DNA from: Sporopachydermia quercuum
Lineage: Eukaryota > Ascomycota > Sporopachydermiomycetes > Sporopachydermiales > Sporopachydermiaceae
DNA length: 64,000 bases
Assembly (NCBI GenBank): GCA_001599295.1
Contig: BCGN01000002.1
Coordinates: 1,302,001-1,366,000 of the forward strand
Direction: 5' to 3'
This document shows positions 47,301-60,079 of this stretch, one piece after another (position 1 is the stretch's first letter; each line of letters opens with the position of its first letter). Position numbers and translations under genes: made by a program. The notes under the pieces are model-generated. The model searched no databases and was not told the origin of the DNA. It saw only the letters and a program-made list of their open reading frames with translations.

Positions 47301-50300
47301 TCATATAATCAACTTCCACCTTCCCATCACCGTTTCCATTTCCGCTATCACCACTTCCGTTCCCGTCATACAGATACTGCGGCGTAGAAGGGTACTTTCG
47401 ACCGTCAACGCCTGCTTCAAAAGAATAACTGTCGCTGCCTGAACGGTTGGCCCGCATCGCATAAGGGTAACCATTATGAGCACTGCCATGCGCATTTGTA
47501 TGCGTGTTTTCCACTGTTTGCTGCTTGACGAACAGTTTGACTGAATAGTTGAAAAACTGCGTGTCCCGCAGAACTTCCAGGTGCTTGCTGTCCAGCGCTT
47601 CGCCTTCCGAACAGTTGAAATCTGTTAAATGCAACGTGGCACCAGAACTATTGGAAATACTCAACAGCTGGCACAACGCGGTCGCGATGTCAACATCCTT
47701 CTTGTATACCAAATCGCTCACATCCAGAGCTTCAAACCAGGTGTTATCTTTGGTGATTAAGATGGATTTGATGTTTTTCATCACGGGGATGGGCAGGAAT
47801 TCGATGGGAAATGTGGATTCTGGCGTTGGGGCATTTGCAAAAGAATTTGAAGGTGAATTCTGTTTCTTTCGTTGCATTAGAGGGTTTGGTAGCGAAATGT
47901 TGCTTGAATTGTTGAAAGATAAGCTTATAGGCGTAGAAGAAGTGGCGATTGTTGGGGGCATNGATGGCACTTTGGTTAAAGGATTTTGAACCATTTGTCC
48001 TTGTTGGAAGCCTGTGCTAGCTTCATTGGCNCAACTATCGCTGTTTTTCTCTCTTTCAGGCTCATCTTTCTCCCCTTTGGATTCCCTAACATTACTACTA
48101 CTATTATCGGTATTATTGGTGGTCGCATCAATGTTCACACTGCCGATGCATCTTCTGTTTCTATCGTTTGACCGTGAGGGCAAATCAAACGCTGCGTTAG
48201 CGTTGCTGCTACCACGAGAAGGGCTTACAGGTGATACCAGCGAGAAACGGGATTTATCTTTCCGTTTGAGCTTCTGGAGGATATTGGTTCTCCCCGTGCC
48301 CGAGCTGTTAGAGGCGACGGCCGCCACGGAGGAAGCAGCTGAGGTCCTCGGGCCAGAAATGGTTCCTGGAGTAATTCCTGTTCCAGTGCCCCCGCCAGCG
48401 CCTGGGCCCCCTTCATCGTTTGTTAACGATAAGCTGGAGGCGCTGGAAGACTGGAAAAACGTGTTGATCGACGACTCAGACGAATTTGACTTCTTGTGCC
48501 TTCGAAACAGGCCAAATGTTAACGACGGCGACGACGGCGATAGGGAAACACCTCCCCAGAGTTTTGATGGACCTGAAGTGCTGGTGGCAGATGACGGGCC
48601 GGATGTGCTGGTGACGCCGCCGGCTGTTTCGTGAACAGAAAAAGGTCGCATGGTTGATCTTTTCCCTGTGCGAGCTTTGACTGCTGTAGGATAGATGCTT
48701 NCGGTATTATTTTCTGCAACAGCGNTGGCAGTAACAGCAGTAGCTCTGCTACCATTGCTAGTGCTAGTCCTAATGGCATTGCCACCGGTACTGCCAACGT
48801 CACAAGCGCTGACACTAGAAGAGAAAGAGCTGGTGCTTTCGAGCGATTTTCTTCCTCGTGGTATACTTGCTAAAGGAGCTGAATACACTGGTATTATATC
48901 GTCAGCTTCATTGCTGGAGTTTAGTTGAGCTGATCTTGATCGCACATGGCCAAAGAAGGATGACTTGGTGGCTGAGTTGACAGGAGAGCTGGGATTAGTC
49001 GCAGGGCTGATTGAACTAGTTTCAATACTGGTTTTTCTCGCTTCTTCCCTGGGAGATTCCCCGGAGGGCTCTTTGAAGGGCACTCCGGAAAGTTCTTCAA
49101 CGATAGGTACAATTCCCCTTCGGTGTAACGGTGGAGGGTTACCGTCATTACTGGTAATGTTGTTGCTAGTGTTTGATGCTCTTCCAATAGGGTTAGAATC
49201 AATCACTGACGTCTCATTTGTATAAGAAAGGTCATTCGTAATTGAATTAGCTGTGCTGTTTCCATTGCTAAGGTTGATATTAGGTGATAGCTGATTATCT
49301 GATAGCCCCATCTCAGTATCGGATGGTTTCCGTTGCTTTGAATCAAATCGCCACTCCGATCCTTGGAANTTTTTCTGGTGGGTACTATCACCGACTTCAA
49401 ATTCTGCGTCTGCCTCTGCTTTACCAACCGGGCTCTCATTATTATGAGACACTCCAGTTACATTTAAAGCCTTTTTCAGTAAATTTAGAAACCTGTCGAC
49501 ACCTTCAAATTCACTATTGGACCCAATAATCCTTTTCGCGGCGTCGCACCTAACGACGTCCTTCAGCACATGGTAATTGCTCAGCATGGTGAACCTTCCC
49601 TGCTGGATATCAAGCAAATAAAACAGCGACTTCCAGTAATGGTCAAAGTTGTATTCATCAAGCCACCGCTGGACTTTTTCCATTGGCCAGTCAGTTTGGA
49701 GCATTTGATGATCTGCTTCAGTTGCATTTATGCTTACGTCGATGGTTCTTGCTGGTGAAANCGAAGGAACGTGCACTTCTGAATAGTCAACGTCCTGCAG
49801 GGAATCCCGCATAGAATCGTCTAAAATAGAAGAGGTGCCCGAAAGTGGTGATACCATTAAATCGGTGATAGCTGGGGGCAGAACTGGTGTTCTGTGGTAT
49901 GCCGAGATTGAGCCAGNAGAGCTGCTAACAAGGGAGTATCTGTCTTCGCTCATAAGAAAATTGGTATTAGCATCACTGCTGGCACTGGCACTAGCAGATC
50001 TGGGAGAAGATTGGGAGACAAAAGAGAACTCCGAATCCCCAGGGTTACTACCGCTGAGAATTCTTCTGGATCTCCTGCTGTCAGCTGAGTTTCTAGGCAG
50101 AGAAACGGGACTATTGGAGTAATGTTGGCTTTGAGGAGTGGAAGCAGCAGCAGCGTGGATTTCCGAGTTGTTGCTGAAAGGAGACGATGTTGCAGTTGAA
50201 GTGAACGAGTTGACATTGTCTTGTAGATGGCTGTTATTGGGGTCTGACACAGCAGAGACGTAAGAGCTGAACGAGCTGGAAGTGCGTGACATGGAATTGT

Positions 50301-51231
50301 CATGGGTGTTCAATCCTTCATTGTTGTTGATGTTGGGAGTATTTATGTGTAGATTTCCTTTTCCTTCTGTTTCGTATATGGTTTTATCGTCAGCATGCTG
50401 ATATTCTATTGGCTGCCGCAGTTGGTGATGTGGTTGCTGGTATTGATGGTTCGTTTGATCAATAGGAGATGAATTGGCAGCAAAAGGCCTCGAGGTTGCT
50501 CCTGACGGACTTTCGTAGAAGTAACTGCCATCATTTACATTACCACCGCTGCTACTACTACCATTATAAGGTTTCCCACTGCTGGATTTCCCATAATGCT
50601 GGACCTCGGGAAGCTGAGGCGGCCATGGAGGAAAACTCGGGACAGAATTATCGCCGTTGCTTTTGTCATAAAGTGCTCCCATTGGTCCCGTTCCTTGTCC
50701 TGTGCCCAGTTTTGGATGCCCGCTGATCATTTTATCATATTCATTATCGCCATGATTTAAATCAGAATAGTTCATAATCGACTGCTGAAAACTAAACTCA
50801 GAAACATTAGATGTAGAACTGTTATCAACGGTAAAAGGCGTAGAAGGCATACGATGTTTCAATCCCGATGGATCAAACGATGTTCCTGCTGTGCTTGGTA
50901 TTCCTGTGCCTGCTGATAGCTTATTCAAGGCGCTCGAAGTTAGATGCTGCTTGCTTGCTTTCTTCTTTGACGATTTCCCATTTTTAAGGGGTTTGTTCGG
51001 CTTCTCCTTACCAACGCCCGGTTTTCTGCTCCTGACTCCCGGCATAGCCATAGAAGGATATGGCGAGGAAGAACTTGTTACATTTGCTCCATTTCTAGTA
51101 GACAGTTGCTCCTGGGTGATATCTGAAAAGTCCGGTACATCAACAAAGAACTCGGGTAACTCACTTTCCTTGTAGTTGCCATCCGATCTTCTGGGTTTGC
51201 CCTTTTTGGATTCGTATCGGCTATGGCTCAT
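44384..51231 (-). CDS. BCK1: Cell-wall-integrity MAPKKK Bck1
   Basis: Bck1 is the MAPKKK of the cell-wall-integrity pathway, activated by Pkc1 and acting on Mkk1/2. Exons 51231-45331, 45126-45048, 44951-44648 and 44528-44384 give 2142 residues, much longer than Saccharomyces Bck1 (1478) owing to Ser/Asn/Gly-rich low complexity. A SAM-like segment (WPMEKVQRWLDEYNFDHYW) lies near residue 510, and a Ras-association-like segment (KNIKSILITKDNTWFEALDV) near 1150. The kinase occupies the last 270 residues: WVKGELIGKGTFAKVFIAMN, AVKQVEV, ILHR|DLKADNLLL, ITDFGISK, GSIFWMAPEV, YSAKVDIWSLGCVVLEM and PEKRPTAKELL. Three introns of 204, 96 and 119 bases fall within the kinase (donors GTAAGT, GTACGT, GTAAGT; branches TACTAAC, CACTAAC, TACTAAC); the first separates the Arg and Asp codons of HRD. 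Several Ns make unknown residues. Confidence 0.94.
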
Positions 51232-53136
51232 TTTTCATTAAAGCAAACAATGTTGCTTTTAGTGACTTCTGAGAAGAACAGAGAACCGGAAAAGCAAGGA
51301 TGCAAAGAAAAAGGCAATGCCTAGACGGACTTGGCCATAGTCTTTTAGAAAAAAACTGTGTGGACGGTTTCAAGTTGTTGATGTGTGTTTTGGTGATGAT
51401 TTTAGGGCTTTAATAAGAATTCAAACCAGGATGCCTCATACAAGTGTGAAGAAAGGCTNTTGGAAGGGGTTGATTTTCATACAAAAAGTAGAAAGAATTA
51501 GGATATGTGAGAGAGTTAAGGTTTTGGGGTTGATGTAAGTATATGCCGGAGAAGAGCAAGCTTAAATTCCAATGATAAGTGGCAGCGCTTCAAGATTTGT
51601 GTACTGTAGGTGCACAATACTTGCAGGGAGAAATAAAGATGGAAGATATTGTTAATAAGTATAATGAGATAATAGAAAATAAACAGTAGTTTGGTAACAA
51701 ATCAATTTTGTAGATATATATGAAGTGATGAGCCATATTTACCAACGATATTACAAGTATTCGTATGAATGTTTATTTAAATGTCACGAAACTCATGCGA
51801 GGATGATGAACTGTAGCAAGACAAATTAAAGAGATAAATTGGTGAGCGTGACATTTCACGACAATGACAGTTTGTACGGAAGGAGGTATATGAACAACGG
51901 AAACGATGTGGGAATGATAACAGAAGAGTAATTGATGTTGGTCTATCATAGGGAAATCAACTATCATTGAAATCTTATACTAAAGGAACTGTTAGATAGT
52001 TGCTGAGTAGTATGCTTATAGGTTGATATTCAGAATATAGTTGGAAAAAAAATGGAGGGGAAGATGGTTGTGATCCAGAAATCAATTGCTTGATTGATTG
52101 GATCATCTCGAGGTATTGACAGATCAAATAGATAAGACAGGTAGAAGCTCTGGTGCTGATAGCAATATATACAAAAGGTAAACTGGCTACCGACCAGCTG
52201 TGATCGTTCTGTTGGCTTTCCTGGGCACTGTATGTACCTAGGAAAGGTCCGAGCTCTGTAATTTGTATGCTACGAATATCATGAAGAAACTGCTTTCAAG
52301 TTAGAGAAAGCGCGTGTATTATAGGTATTAGATTCGATTGCATTTTTNTTGATTGCCTGTGATAGTGTGATGATTTGCATGAAGTCATGCATATAAAGGG
52401 TGAACCGTTTTGAAGCACTTAGAAATGATGAATGATGATAGAACATATATTTAACTGATAGTTCAACCACTGTTCTAAAAAGCATATAGTAAAGATTGCA
52501 TTTAGAGCTTTCATATGGCAATAANAATCAGGAATATTAAACTTTCAGTTCCTGCGTGTCAGTGCATAAGATTGCAGTAACTGGCTACCCTCTACCCATG
52601 GACGTACATTCTCATCTTTCACTCAGAGATCTATCAAAAGTTTTCATAGTCTGATAAATTACCAATTACAAAGAAGCTGGAATAGAACCAATTTTCATTT
52701 CCATCTTTAAATCCAACTTTCACAGCAGATTATTCAAATCTCTTTGATTCGCTCACAGAATTATGCGAAGTTCTATCCTTTTATTCCGGACGAAAAACTC
52801 AGTAATTATTTTACCTCCATTATCCACTCGCACGTGCATCTCCAATTTTATCGGACACAATACAACCACACCAACGCGACTACAAGTTTCGGACAGCCAT
52901 TTTTAATTTTCCCACCTTTCCAACACAATTGAACCATGAAAAATCTTTTCAGATGTGTTATGGCGGGAGCCACGTATTCACCTTTTCTTTTCCTACTTAA
53001 CCAAAAGAGTCTGTCAATTGTTTCTTTTCCTTCTAAAAACTAATATATACTATAAGATCAAAGATCATATTTGCGAATCATAAAGAGATCTTAAAATCAT
53101 CCTTGTTTAGTCTAATATACATTAAAGATATACACA
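51232..53136. other. Long intergenic region between BCK1 and SAH1
   Basis: About 1.9 kb divergent promoter region. No protein gene seen. It contains inverted repeats near 52185-52250 (see findings) and a palindromic GCACGTGC at 52830-52837, about 300 bases before SAH1. Confidence 0.6.
52831..52836. promoter_or_regulatory. CACGTG box upstream of SAH1
   Basis: A palindromic GCACGTGC centred here, about 300 bases before the SAH1 ATG. CACGTG is the Cbf1 site used in yeast sulfur and methyl-cycle genes, which suits SAH1, but single boxes occur elsewhere in the window as well. Confidence 0.3.
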
Positions 53137-54486
53137 ATGTCAGCTCCAGCTTCTAACTACAAGGTTGCCGATATCAGTCTTGCTGCCTTTGGCCGTAAGG
53201 AAATTGAATTGGCAGAAAATGAAATGCCTGGTTTGATGCAAATCAGAGCCAAGTATGCTCCTTCCCAACCTTTGAAGGGTGCCAGAATTGCTGGATGTCT
53301 CCACATGACTATTCAAACCGCTGTTTTAATTGAAACTTTGGTTGCTCTTGGTGCTGAAGTTACCTGGTCTTCTTGTAACATTTTCTCCACTCAAGATCAC
53401 GCTGCTGCTGCTATTGCTGCAGCTGGTGTTCCAGTTTTCGCCTGGAAGGGAGAAACCGAAGAAGAATATCTTTGGTGTATTGAACAACAATTGTTCTCTT
53501 TCAAGGACGGTAAGAAGCTCAACTTGATTTTGGACGATGGTGGTGATTTAACCTCTTTGGTTCACGAAAAGCACCCTGAAATGTTGGAAGGATGTTACGG
53601 TCTTTCTGAAGAAACCACCACTGGTGTTCACCATCTTTACAAGGCTCTTAGAGATGGTAAGCTGAAGGTTCCTGCTATCAACGTTAACGACTCTGTCACC
53701 AAGTCTAAGTTCGATAACTTGTACGGATGCAGAGAATCTTTAATCGATGGTATTAAGAGGGCCACTGATGTTATGTTGGCTGGTAAGGTTGCTGTTGTTG
53801 CCGGTTTCGGTGATGTTGGTAAGGGTTGTGCTATGGCCTTGAGAGGTATGGGTGCCAGAGTCATTGTTACCGAAGTCGATCCTATCAATGCTTTACAAGC
53901 CGCCGTTTCTGGTTACCAAGTTGCTCCTTTAGAAGAAGTTGCTTCCATTGGTCAAGTTTTCGTTACCACTACTGGTTGTAGAGATATCATCACTGGTGTA
54001 CACTTCTCCAAGATGCCTAATGACGCTATTGTGTGTAACATTGGTCATTTTGATATTGAAATTGATGTTGCTTGGTTGAAGGCCAATGCCAAATCTGTTG
54101 TCAACATCAAGCCTCAAGTTGACAGATTCTTGTTGGAAAACGGTAACCATATCATCCTTTTGGCTGAAGGTAGATTAGTCAACTTAGGTTGCGCTACTGG
54201 ACACTCTTCTTTCGTTATGTCCTGCTCTTTCTCTAACCAAGTCTTGGCTCAAATTGCTTTATTCAAGTCCAATGATGAAGCTTTCAGAAAGGAATTCGTC
54301 GAATTCTCCAAGTCTGGTCCTTTCGAAGTTGGCGTCCATGTCTTGCCTAAGATTTTGGATGAAACCGTCGCCAGATTACACTTGGATCACTTAGGTGTTA
54401 AATTGACCACCTTGACCGATGTTCAATCTGAATACTTAGGTATCCCAGCTGAAGGTCCATACAAGAGTGAACTCTACAGATACTAG
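53137..54486 (+). CDS. SAH1: S-adenosyl-L-homocysteine hydrolase
   Basis: Sah1 splits S-adenosylhomocysteine into adenosine and homocysteine using bound NAD+, relieving product inhibition of cytosolic methyltransferases. The 449 residues in one exon equal the Saccharomyces length. Visible signatures: [32 protein letters not shown], the substrate-site [19 protein letters not shown], the NAD-binding loop [17 protein letters not shown], and the C-terminal KSELYRY with its NAD-contacting Lys and Tyr. Codon use is highly biased (GGT, GCT, AAG, TTG), a sign of high expression. Confidence 0.98.
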   Translation: MSAPASNYKVADISLAAFGRKEIELAENEMPGLMQIRAKYAPSQPLKGARIAGCLHMTIQTAVLIETLVALGAEVTWSSCNIFSTQDHAAAAIAAAGVPVFAWKGETEEEYLWCIEQQLFSFKDGKKLNLILDDGGDLTSLVHEKHPEMLEGCYGLSEETTTGVHHLYKALRDGKLKVPAINVNDSVTKSKFDNLYGCRESLIDGIKRATDVMLAGKVAVVAGFGDVGKGCAMALRGMGARVIVTEVDPINALQAAVSGYQVAPLEEVASIGQVFVTTTGCRDIITGVHFSKMPNDAIVCNIGHFDIEIDVAWLKANAKSVVNIKPQVDRFLLENGNHIILLAEGRLVNLGCATGHSSFVMSCSFSNQVLAQIALFKSNDEAFRKEFVEFSKSGPFEVGVHVLPKILDETVARLHLDHLGVKLTTLTDVQSEYLGIPAEGPYKSELYRY

Positions 54487-55759
54487 ATGTATCACGTTTT
54501 GATTCACCCTTAGAGTCCCGATAGCATTAAAAGAACAGGACAATCAAACGAGTCCTGTTTTTCTATTTTACAAGATTCATGTTAATTTTTCTTTCTCAAA
54601 ATCAACTTGTACATATGCATCAACTGCATTTCCTTTCATTCCTTTCCTGGAAAAGGGTCATCAATTATGTTGTTTTAAATCATTACAAACGACATTTTGT
54701 ATTTTATTTGGCTTTCTATTTCTTTTTTTTTTTTGACAATCTTATTATGGGTGGGAATTTTATAAACTTGTGCTAATTATCTGGGCTTAAAGGGATATTT
54801 TATATAATGATCTATGATCTTTTATTTTGCTTGCAAACATATATCTGATATGTACAAAACTAATGAATTCCTCAACGGATATCTATAGAAACCTTTTTCT
54901 TCTCTCATGTAATGTAGATTGTATCGTAAAGTGCTATGATAATGCCGTCAATGTTAAGGGAAACTCGATCCACAGATATTCTGACCATCAACATGATCCT
55001 GTTGTCCTTCTACCAGGAATATCCGCTATACACTACTCCACTAACTGCCAGTATCAGCCATTCATTATATATTTACTCATAATCCTACTCATAGATAAAC
55101 CTTCAACAATGTCTTACCATATCAAGTATCTCATTGTTAGTCCCATTACCCCAATGTCCCAAGCTGAATGCATCACTTTGACCCGATTTCGACTACCGTA
55201 CGACTTGGCTCTCCTTCGTACGCAGTTAGCATAGAATTTGTACCAAAGGATGGGTAACTTGTCCTTTCCAAGTACAGTATCTGTANTGTATCTATCTCAT
55301 AAGACAAGTGAGGCGAACGAACTGTTTGAAGTACAGGAACAGTAAGCAAACGATGATTGATTGGCTNATAGATAGAGTAAGAATTGGAAATGAAGACTAG
55401 GCGAATATAGCATTGATAGAATTGATCTTAGTCATAGTTTGATAGGCTGATAATTTGTTTTATGATTAGCCAGGTGTGTTTGTTTGCTATTGTAGAAGTG
55501 ACTATCGTCTTTGAAATTGTATGATTTATCGATCTACAAATTGAATGTTATACCAATACAATCAGGTTAGAAGACTTCTTTGAAGATATAATCAATTGAA
55601 ACAATCAAGCGGTTAATTTCAAGGTAGCAGCTTTTTCATCAAACAAGCGTCTTGTTAAAAGGGAACCATTGATCATAATAGTACACAATCGTTGGTCAAA
55701 TTCCGTGATAACCAAACTGATAAGCTAAAGGAATCAAGTAAACGTAGACAGAGGTAGCC
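54487..55759. other. Intergenic region
   Basis: SAH1 3' flank and VID30 promoter, about 1.3 kb. One open frame (54863-55234) is listed separately. Ns at 55287 and 55367. Confidence 0.55.
54863..55234 (+). CDS. Doubtful open reading frame, 123 codons
   Basis: The longest open frame in the gap, from the ATG at 54863. The predicted protein starts MNSSTDIYRNLFLLS and has one hydrophobic stretch (FIIYLLIILLI). I recognise no family, base composition is like the non-coding flanks, and no splice sites or promoter signs support it. More likely chance than a gene. Confidence 0.15.
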   Translation: MNSSTDIYRNLFLLSCNVDCIVKCYDNAVNVKGNSIHRYSDHQHDPVVLLPGISAIHYSTNCQYQPFIIYLLIILLIDKPSTMSYHIKYLIVSPITPMSQAECITLTRFRLPYDLALLRTQLA

Positions 55760-57780
55760 ATGTCGCCTAAGAATCAAATGTGAGTATAAGAAAATCAAGA
55801 GATAGTTAATTCCTATAATTCTTTATATGTACTAACAAATATTCTAGTATTGTTCCATCATATCTGAGGAGCATCGCCTTTGGCATGGTCCTGGAGAATC
55901 CTGAGTCATCTACACCAGTCAAACCCTTGATTAATTATGCTTCGGAAAGCAANCAAGGCCAAGCATACAATAAGCAAGAATCTGATACAGGAATCGAGCA
56001 AATAGCTGCTTATGGATTATTAGGATACAACCCTGAAGCTGTTTTATCTGATTCTGCTTTTGGTGCCAACTTATTATCACTTTTAGTTCAACGAATACAA
56101 CAGAATTCAGTATATAGAAACAATGGGGATGATCCATCAAAGACTGATGATAACAGCTTAGTAAACGAGGATGATGCCAAACCAAAGACAAATACAACAA
56201 GAATTGGAAACTCAGATTTAAACAATAGGTCAATTTTGAACTCAGAAGATGACGATAATTATGATCGAGATGTATTAATGTCAAGTAGCTTCAATCTGGG
56301 TACATCACAACTGCTTGGACAATCCTTAGTTGATCCGTTGAATGCGAACGATAAAGAATTGACGTGCAGCTTGAGCCAGTATCCTTTACCTACAAAATGG
56401 GATATATCACCATCGTCTTCTATTAACTTATCTAATAATGGCACCGAATTGAAACTTCCCACAGACCCATCATCAAATAATAAGAACTCACACATAGGCG
56501 TGAAGTCAAACAATTCAATTCCAGTGAACTGCGGATTGTTTTATTTTGAAATTGAGATAATCTCAGAAGAAAGAGAATGTAAAGTGAGTATAGGTTTAGC
56601 AGCTCTTTCAGCTAAAGTAACATCTGCTCCTGGATTGGACCAAAATACTTGGGGATATCATGGAGCTGATGGAGAAATATGCTGCAATCACGAACCTTCT
56701 GTTCCTTGGGGTCCTAAATTTCGAGCTGGTGATATCATTGGCTGCGGAATCAACTACAGCTCACAATCAGTTTTCTTTACTAGAAATGGCATTATGTTGG
56801 GTACTGCTTTCTCCGGTATTGATGAAGAAGTAACGCCTTGTATTGGCTTAACATCTGGATGTGGAGTTAAAACAAATTTTGGCACTGAAGGTCAATCTTT
56901 TTTATTTGATATAAACCAATATATTGAGAACGAGAAGAGTTTATGTTATGAGAAAATCAATGAAAAAATTAACTCTAATAATGCAAGATCAGATGCTACA
57001 AATGGTTCATTAGATATCTCTTCTATGGACTCTCCGTTGCTATTTCAAAATATCCCCGACAAAGCACCTTTATCTGAAAGTTTGAATGAAAAAACCATAC
57101 CAGTTTTCATACAACAATTAATGGCATCTTATTTCACTCATTTAGGTTATGTTGATACCGCTAAGGCATTTAAACAAGAAATAAATCAGGAAAATGAGCT
57201 TTTACATACTTTACCTGATAAATCAAAAAGTGGGAAGACTACTTCGTCTGAGATTGTTCATTTTGAAGAAAATGATAGTGTTGTGAACAGACAAAGAATG
57301 CGACAAGCTATTATGGCTGGAGATGTAGACGAAGCGATCGAACTACTGAAGGCGAATTATCCTGAGTTATATGCCAAACAGAACATTGCTTTTCGTCTGC
57401 ACTGTCGTAAATTCATTGAACTGATTAATTCTGCAAGCTTGGGCAAAATAGAAACATCAATTGCCATTACCTATGGTCAAGAGCTAGGTACTATTTATCA
57501 AGGAGAAGATTTCAGTACGAAATTGACAGAAATCTTTTCATTATTAGCTTATTTAGACCCACACCAATCAACATCTGGCTATTTACTATCGGACGATGAA
57601 AGAGCGAAATGCGCAGAGGAAATAAACGCAGCAATACTTGTATCTCAAGGCAAAACAGCTCAAACAGGACTTGATTTGTTACTCATACAGACTGAAGGAG
57701 TAGTCAGAAGTCTGTTCGAAAGCGATGATCCTACTTCTTTATTTGTAAATGTGAAGAAAGATATCTTGACTATGCAATAG
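55760..57780 (+). CDS. VID30: GID ubiquitin ligase subunit Vid30/Gid1 (RanBPM-like)
   Basis: Gid1/Vid30 is the SPRY scaffold of the GID/CTLH E3 ligase that, in yeast, degrades gluconeogenic enzymes when glucose returns. Exons 55760-55779 and 55848-57780 give 650 residues; Saccharomyces Vid30 is 958. The 68-base intron has donor GTGAGT and branch TACTAAC; exon 1 contributes only MSPKNQ and part of an Ile codon. Domains: an N-terminal IVPSYLRSIAFG motif like RanBPM; SPRY at about 215-350 with CGLFYFEIEI, WGYHGADGEICC, GDIIGCGINY and FFTRNG; LisH at about 400-432 (MASYFTHLGYVDTAKAFKQE); CTLH/CRA from about 460, with MRQAIMAGDVDEAIELLKAN. One N at 55953. Confidence 0.88.
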
Positions 57781-57996
57781 AAATGTAACACGAATGTCAG
57801 ATGAACGCCACACGATTTAATGAAATATACTGGGCAAATGGTTGGTTGATGAGATATGCCATACTTTGTAATGTAATGTAGAGTCAATGATAATAAAAAT
57901 TTTATTTACAAGACGTATTTTCATTCTTTTGTTTAGAATTAAACCAGTCTATTATAATGTTATACAAAAAGCGCCATTAAGGCAAGGNCTTGTTTA

Positions 57997-58637
57997 TCAC
58001 TTCCAAATGGTTTTGATTTTGTCGTATACTACATCTGGAAGTACTAAAAATCCGTCTGATGATACCAAACGATACATTTCATTCCATTGGAATGAACCAG
58101 GAACCATTTCTCCTTCAGGATCAACGTATACTAACCCTAAAGTATCATCAACTTCTGGTATCCTTCCATATGGTGGAGGATTACGGAAGTCACTTATAGC
58201 TAGAAACCCATTAGGATTCATTAGAGCAAAAGATCGATAATGTGGATCGTGATGAATGTTTGTNGAGATGGTTTTAGTTAGTAATTCTATAAATTCGCGA
58301 TTCTCATGGTTAGGTAAAGGTATGAAAGATTCTGGATTGATGTCTTTGGATTTCGTGAATCCAACTGGTTTTCCACCGTCTGTCGAGTATGTTATAGAGT
58401 AAACGTTAGGCGCTGATAATTCATGAAGATACTACAATTGCGCGTTAGTTAGTATTCATAAGCTAGCTATATTATCAAATAATATGGAATAATGAAGCGC
58501 GCAAATCTGATCTGATCTTTTCATAATAAACTCATTGACCGAATCAGAATATTACATACAATCTGAGGGTTCTTAGGAACTGTGAAATAGCCTCGAATGA
58601 AGTCTCTTGAAACCAAAGGTCGAATTCTTGCAAGCAT
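57997..58637 (-). CDS. Conserved fungal protein, probably mitochondrial
   Basis: I do not recognise a named gene. Exons 58637-58560 and 58431-57997 give 170 residues. The intron (58559-58432, 128 bases) has donor GTATGT and branch TACTAAC and joins VPKNPQI to YLHELSAP in phase 0. The N-terminus (MLARIRPLVSRDFIRG) is basic, free of acidic residues until residue 12 and Ser/Arg-rich, as in mitochondrial presequences. The rest is compact and soluble, without Cys pairs or membrane spans; FALMNPNGFLAISDFRNPPP and DTLGLVYVDPEGEMVPG look like well conserved core strands. One N at 58264 makes an unknown residue. It converges on VID30 with about 215 bases between stops. Confidence 0.75.
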
Positions 58638-59383
58638 TTTATCTGGTTCTATATATATAAGTAATAGATCATAATAGCTCTGATTCAATAAAACTGAATT
58701 TATTCCTTATGATGACTTTAAACAAAGAGAAAGAGGGTCCAGTAGAACTATTCGCTAGCTTAGTTTTTCTTATATGCTTATGCTTATCTAATGCGTAGTA
58801 GCAAGCAATTCACAATCTAATAGAGTAAAACCAGTAGCAGGAACCCGGTAAACTCTAGATCAACTGAATATATAAATATGAAGTAACTGATTTATCTCAT
58901 GAATTTATATCGATTTTATTGTACCTTCAAATCAATAAGAAACATCGTTGATGTAGTATTGCCATTTGAAAAATGTCTTCTGGCATTCTACATCGATCAG
59001 GAAAGCATGCATTCGCTCCTCAGGAAGAGATAGATGGATGGNTAGATGGGATTGAGGAGGATGGGAAGAGAGCATAGCAATACAAATATAAGAATTATGA
59101 AATAATAAAAATCAGATTGAGTGCAGCAGATCACTCGTTATTTTTACTTTTATTAAAATGACTAATTTAATGGCTTTTTATCANCAGAGCAAGTGCTCAA
59201 TGGACATGTTCAGGTTTCGAACAATGGAGTAGAAGAAGTTCAATTGAATACTGGATAGGATCATTATGATTGGTAGAATTTAATTATCTTATAGTATCAC
59301 AACGGGAACAACTAAAAGTAATGACAAAAAGAAAGAGGAAGCTCGTAAACATAAGCATTATAATTGTATTCATTCATATATTT
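58638..59383. other. Intergenic region
   Basis: About 0.75 kb, AT-rich, between the mitochondrial-type gene and OST5, both on the minus strand. No gene seen. Ns at 59042 and 59185. Confidence 0.6.
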
Positions 59384-60079
59384 CTAAGGATAAACACCAA
59401 CAGCTGATATAAAGAACAAAGCACCAAATCTATTGAAACGTTTGATTAGTATGCAAATTACCATTGTCATCAGAATGCATAATCACTAGCAAAGAGTTAC
59501 TAATTCAACAGTTCATCTATTAAAAAAGAAAGAAAACTTACCCGAATGCTAAAGATGCTACAACACTTATTAATAGATATGTAAATGTTCCTGAAGCACC
59601 ATTTTTATCTGTAGAAAGCGATTGTTAGTAAATGGATCAATTGTGAACATACCAAAATACAATCATTAGAATGCAAACAAAATTAATTTGAGTTGACTTC
59701 TCACTTACCAGAAATCAATCCAGCGGCACTTAGTATAATTGCTAGTTAATTGTTAGAAAACTACTCTCTAAATAAACAAGACATATCAATAAACGACGTA
59801 TTCGAACGTATTGGAACTCTTCTATTATAACTTACCAACAGATAGTAATAATGCTGCTAAAGAGTTCTGGGCCTGAAGCGGGATAGCAGGATTATACACC
59901 TCACCCTTGTTCCAAGCAGTCTATTGAAATACGACTCATATGTTAGATCAAACTATACAACATAACTATTTTCTCTTTTCATATTGATTCCTCAAATCAA
60001 TCAATCACGATCCCTTCCAACAATCAACTCAACTCACCAATAGCTCCACATAGCGTAGTACCGATTCTCTTAATTCCAT
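59384..60079 (-). CDS. OST5: Oligosaccharyltransferase subunit Ost5 (TMEM258-like), five exons
   Basis: Ost5 is a small two-span subunit of the ER oligosaccharyltransferase that transfers N-glycans. Exons 60079-60038, 59920-59836, 59741-59709, 59608-59542 and 59429-59384 give 90 residues (Saccharomyces: 86; human TMEM258: 79). Exons of 33 to 85 bases are separated by four introns of 117, 94, 100 and 112 bases with donors GTGAGT or GTAAGT and branches ATCTAAC, TTCTAAC, TACTAAC and TACTAAT. Exon 1 (MELRESVLRYVELL) was chosen because its TTG|GTGAGT donor is in phase with exon 2. Span 1 is SLAALLLSVGAIILSAAGLI; span 2 is LLISVVASLAFGFGALFFIS, followed by the C-terminal VGVYP that matches VGIYV/FGVYV of the family. 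Confidence 0.9.
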
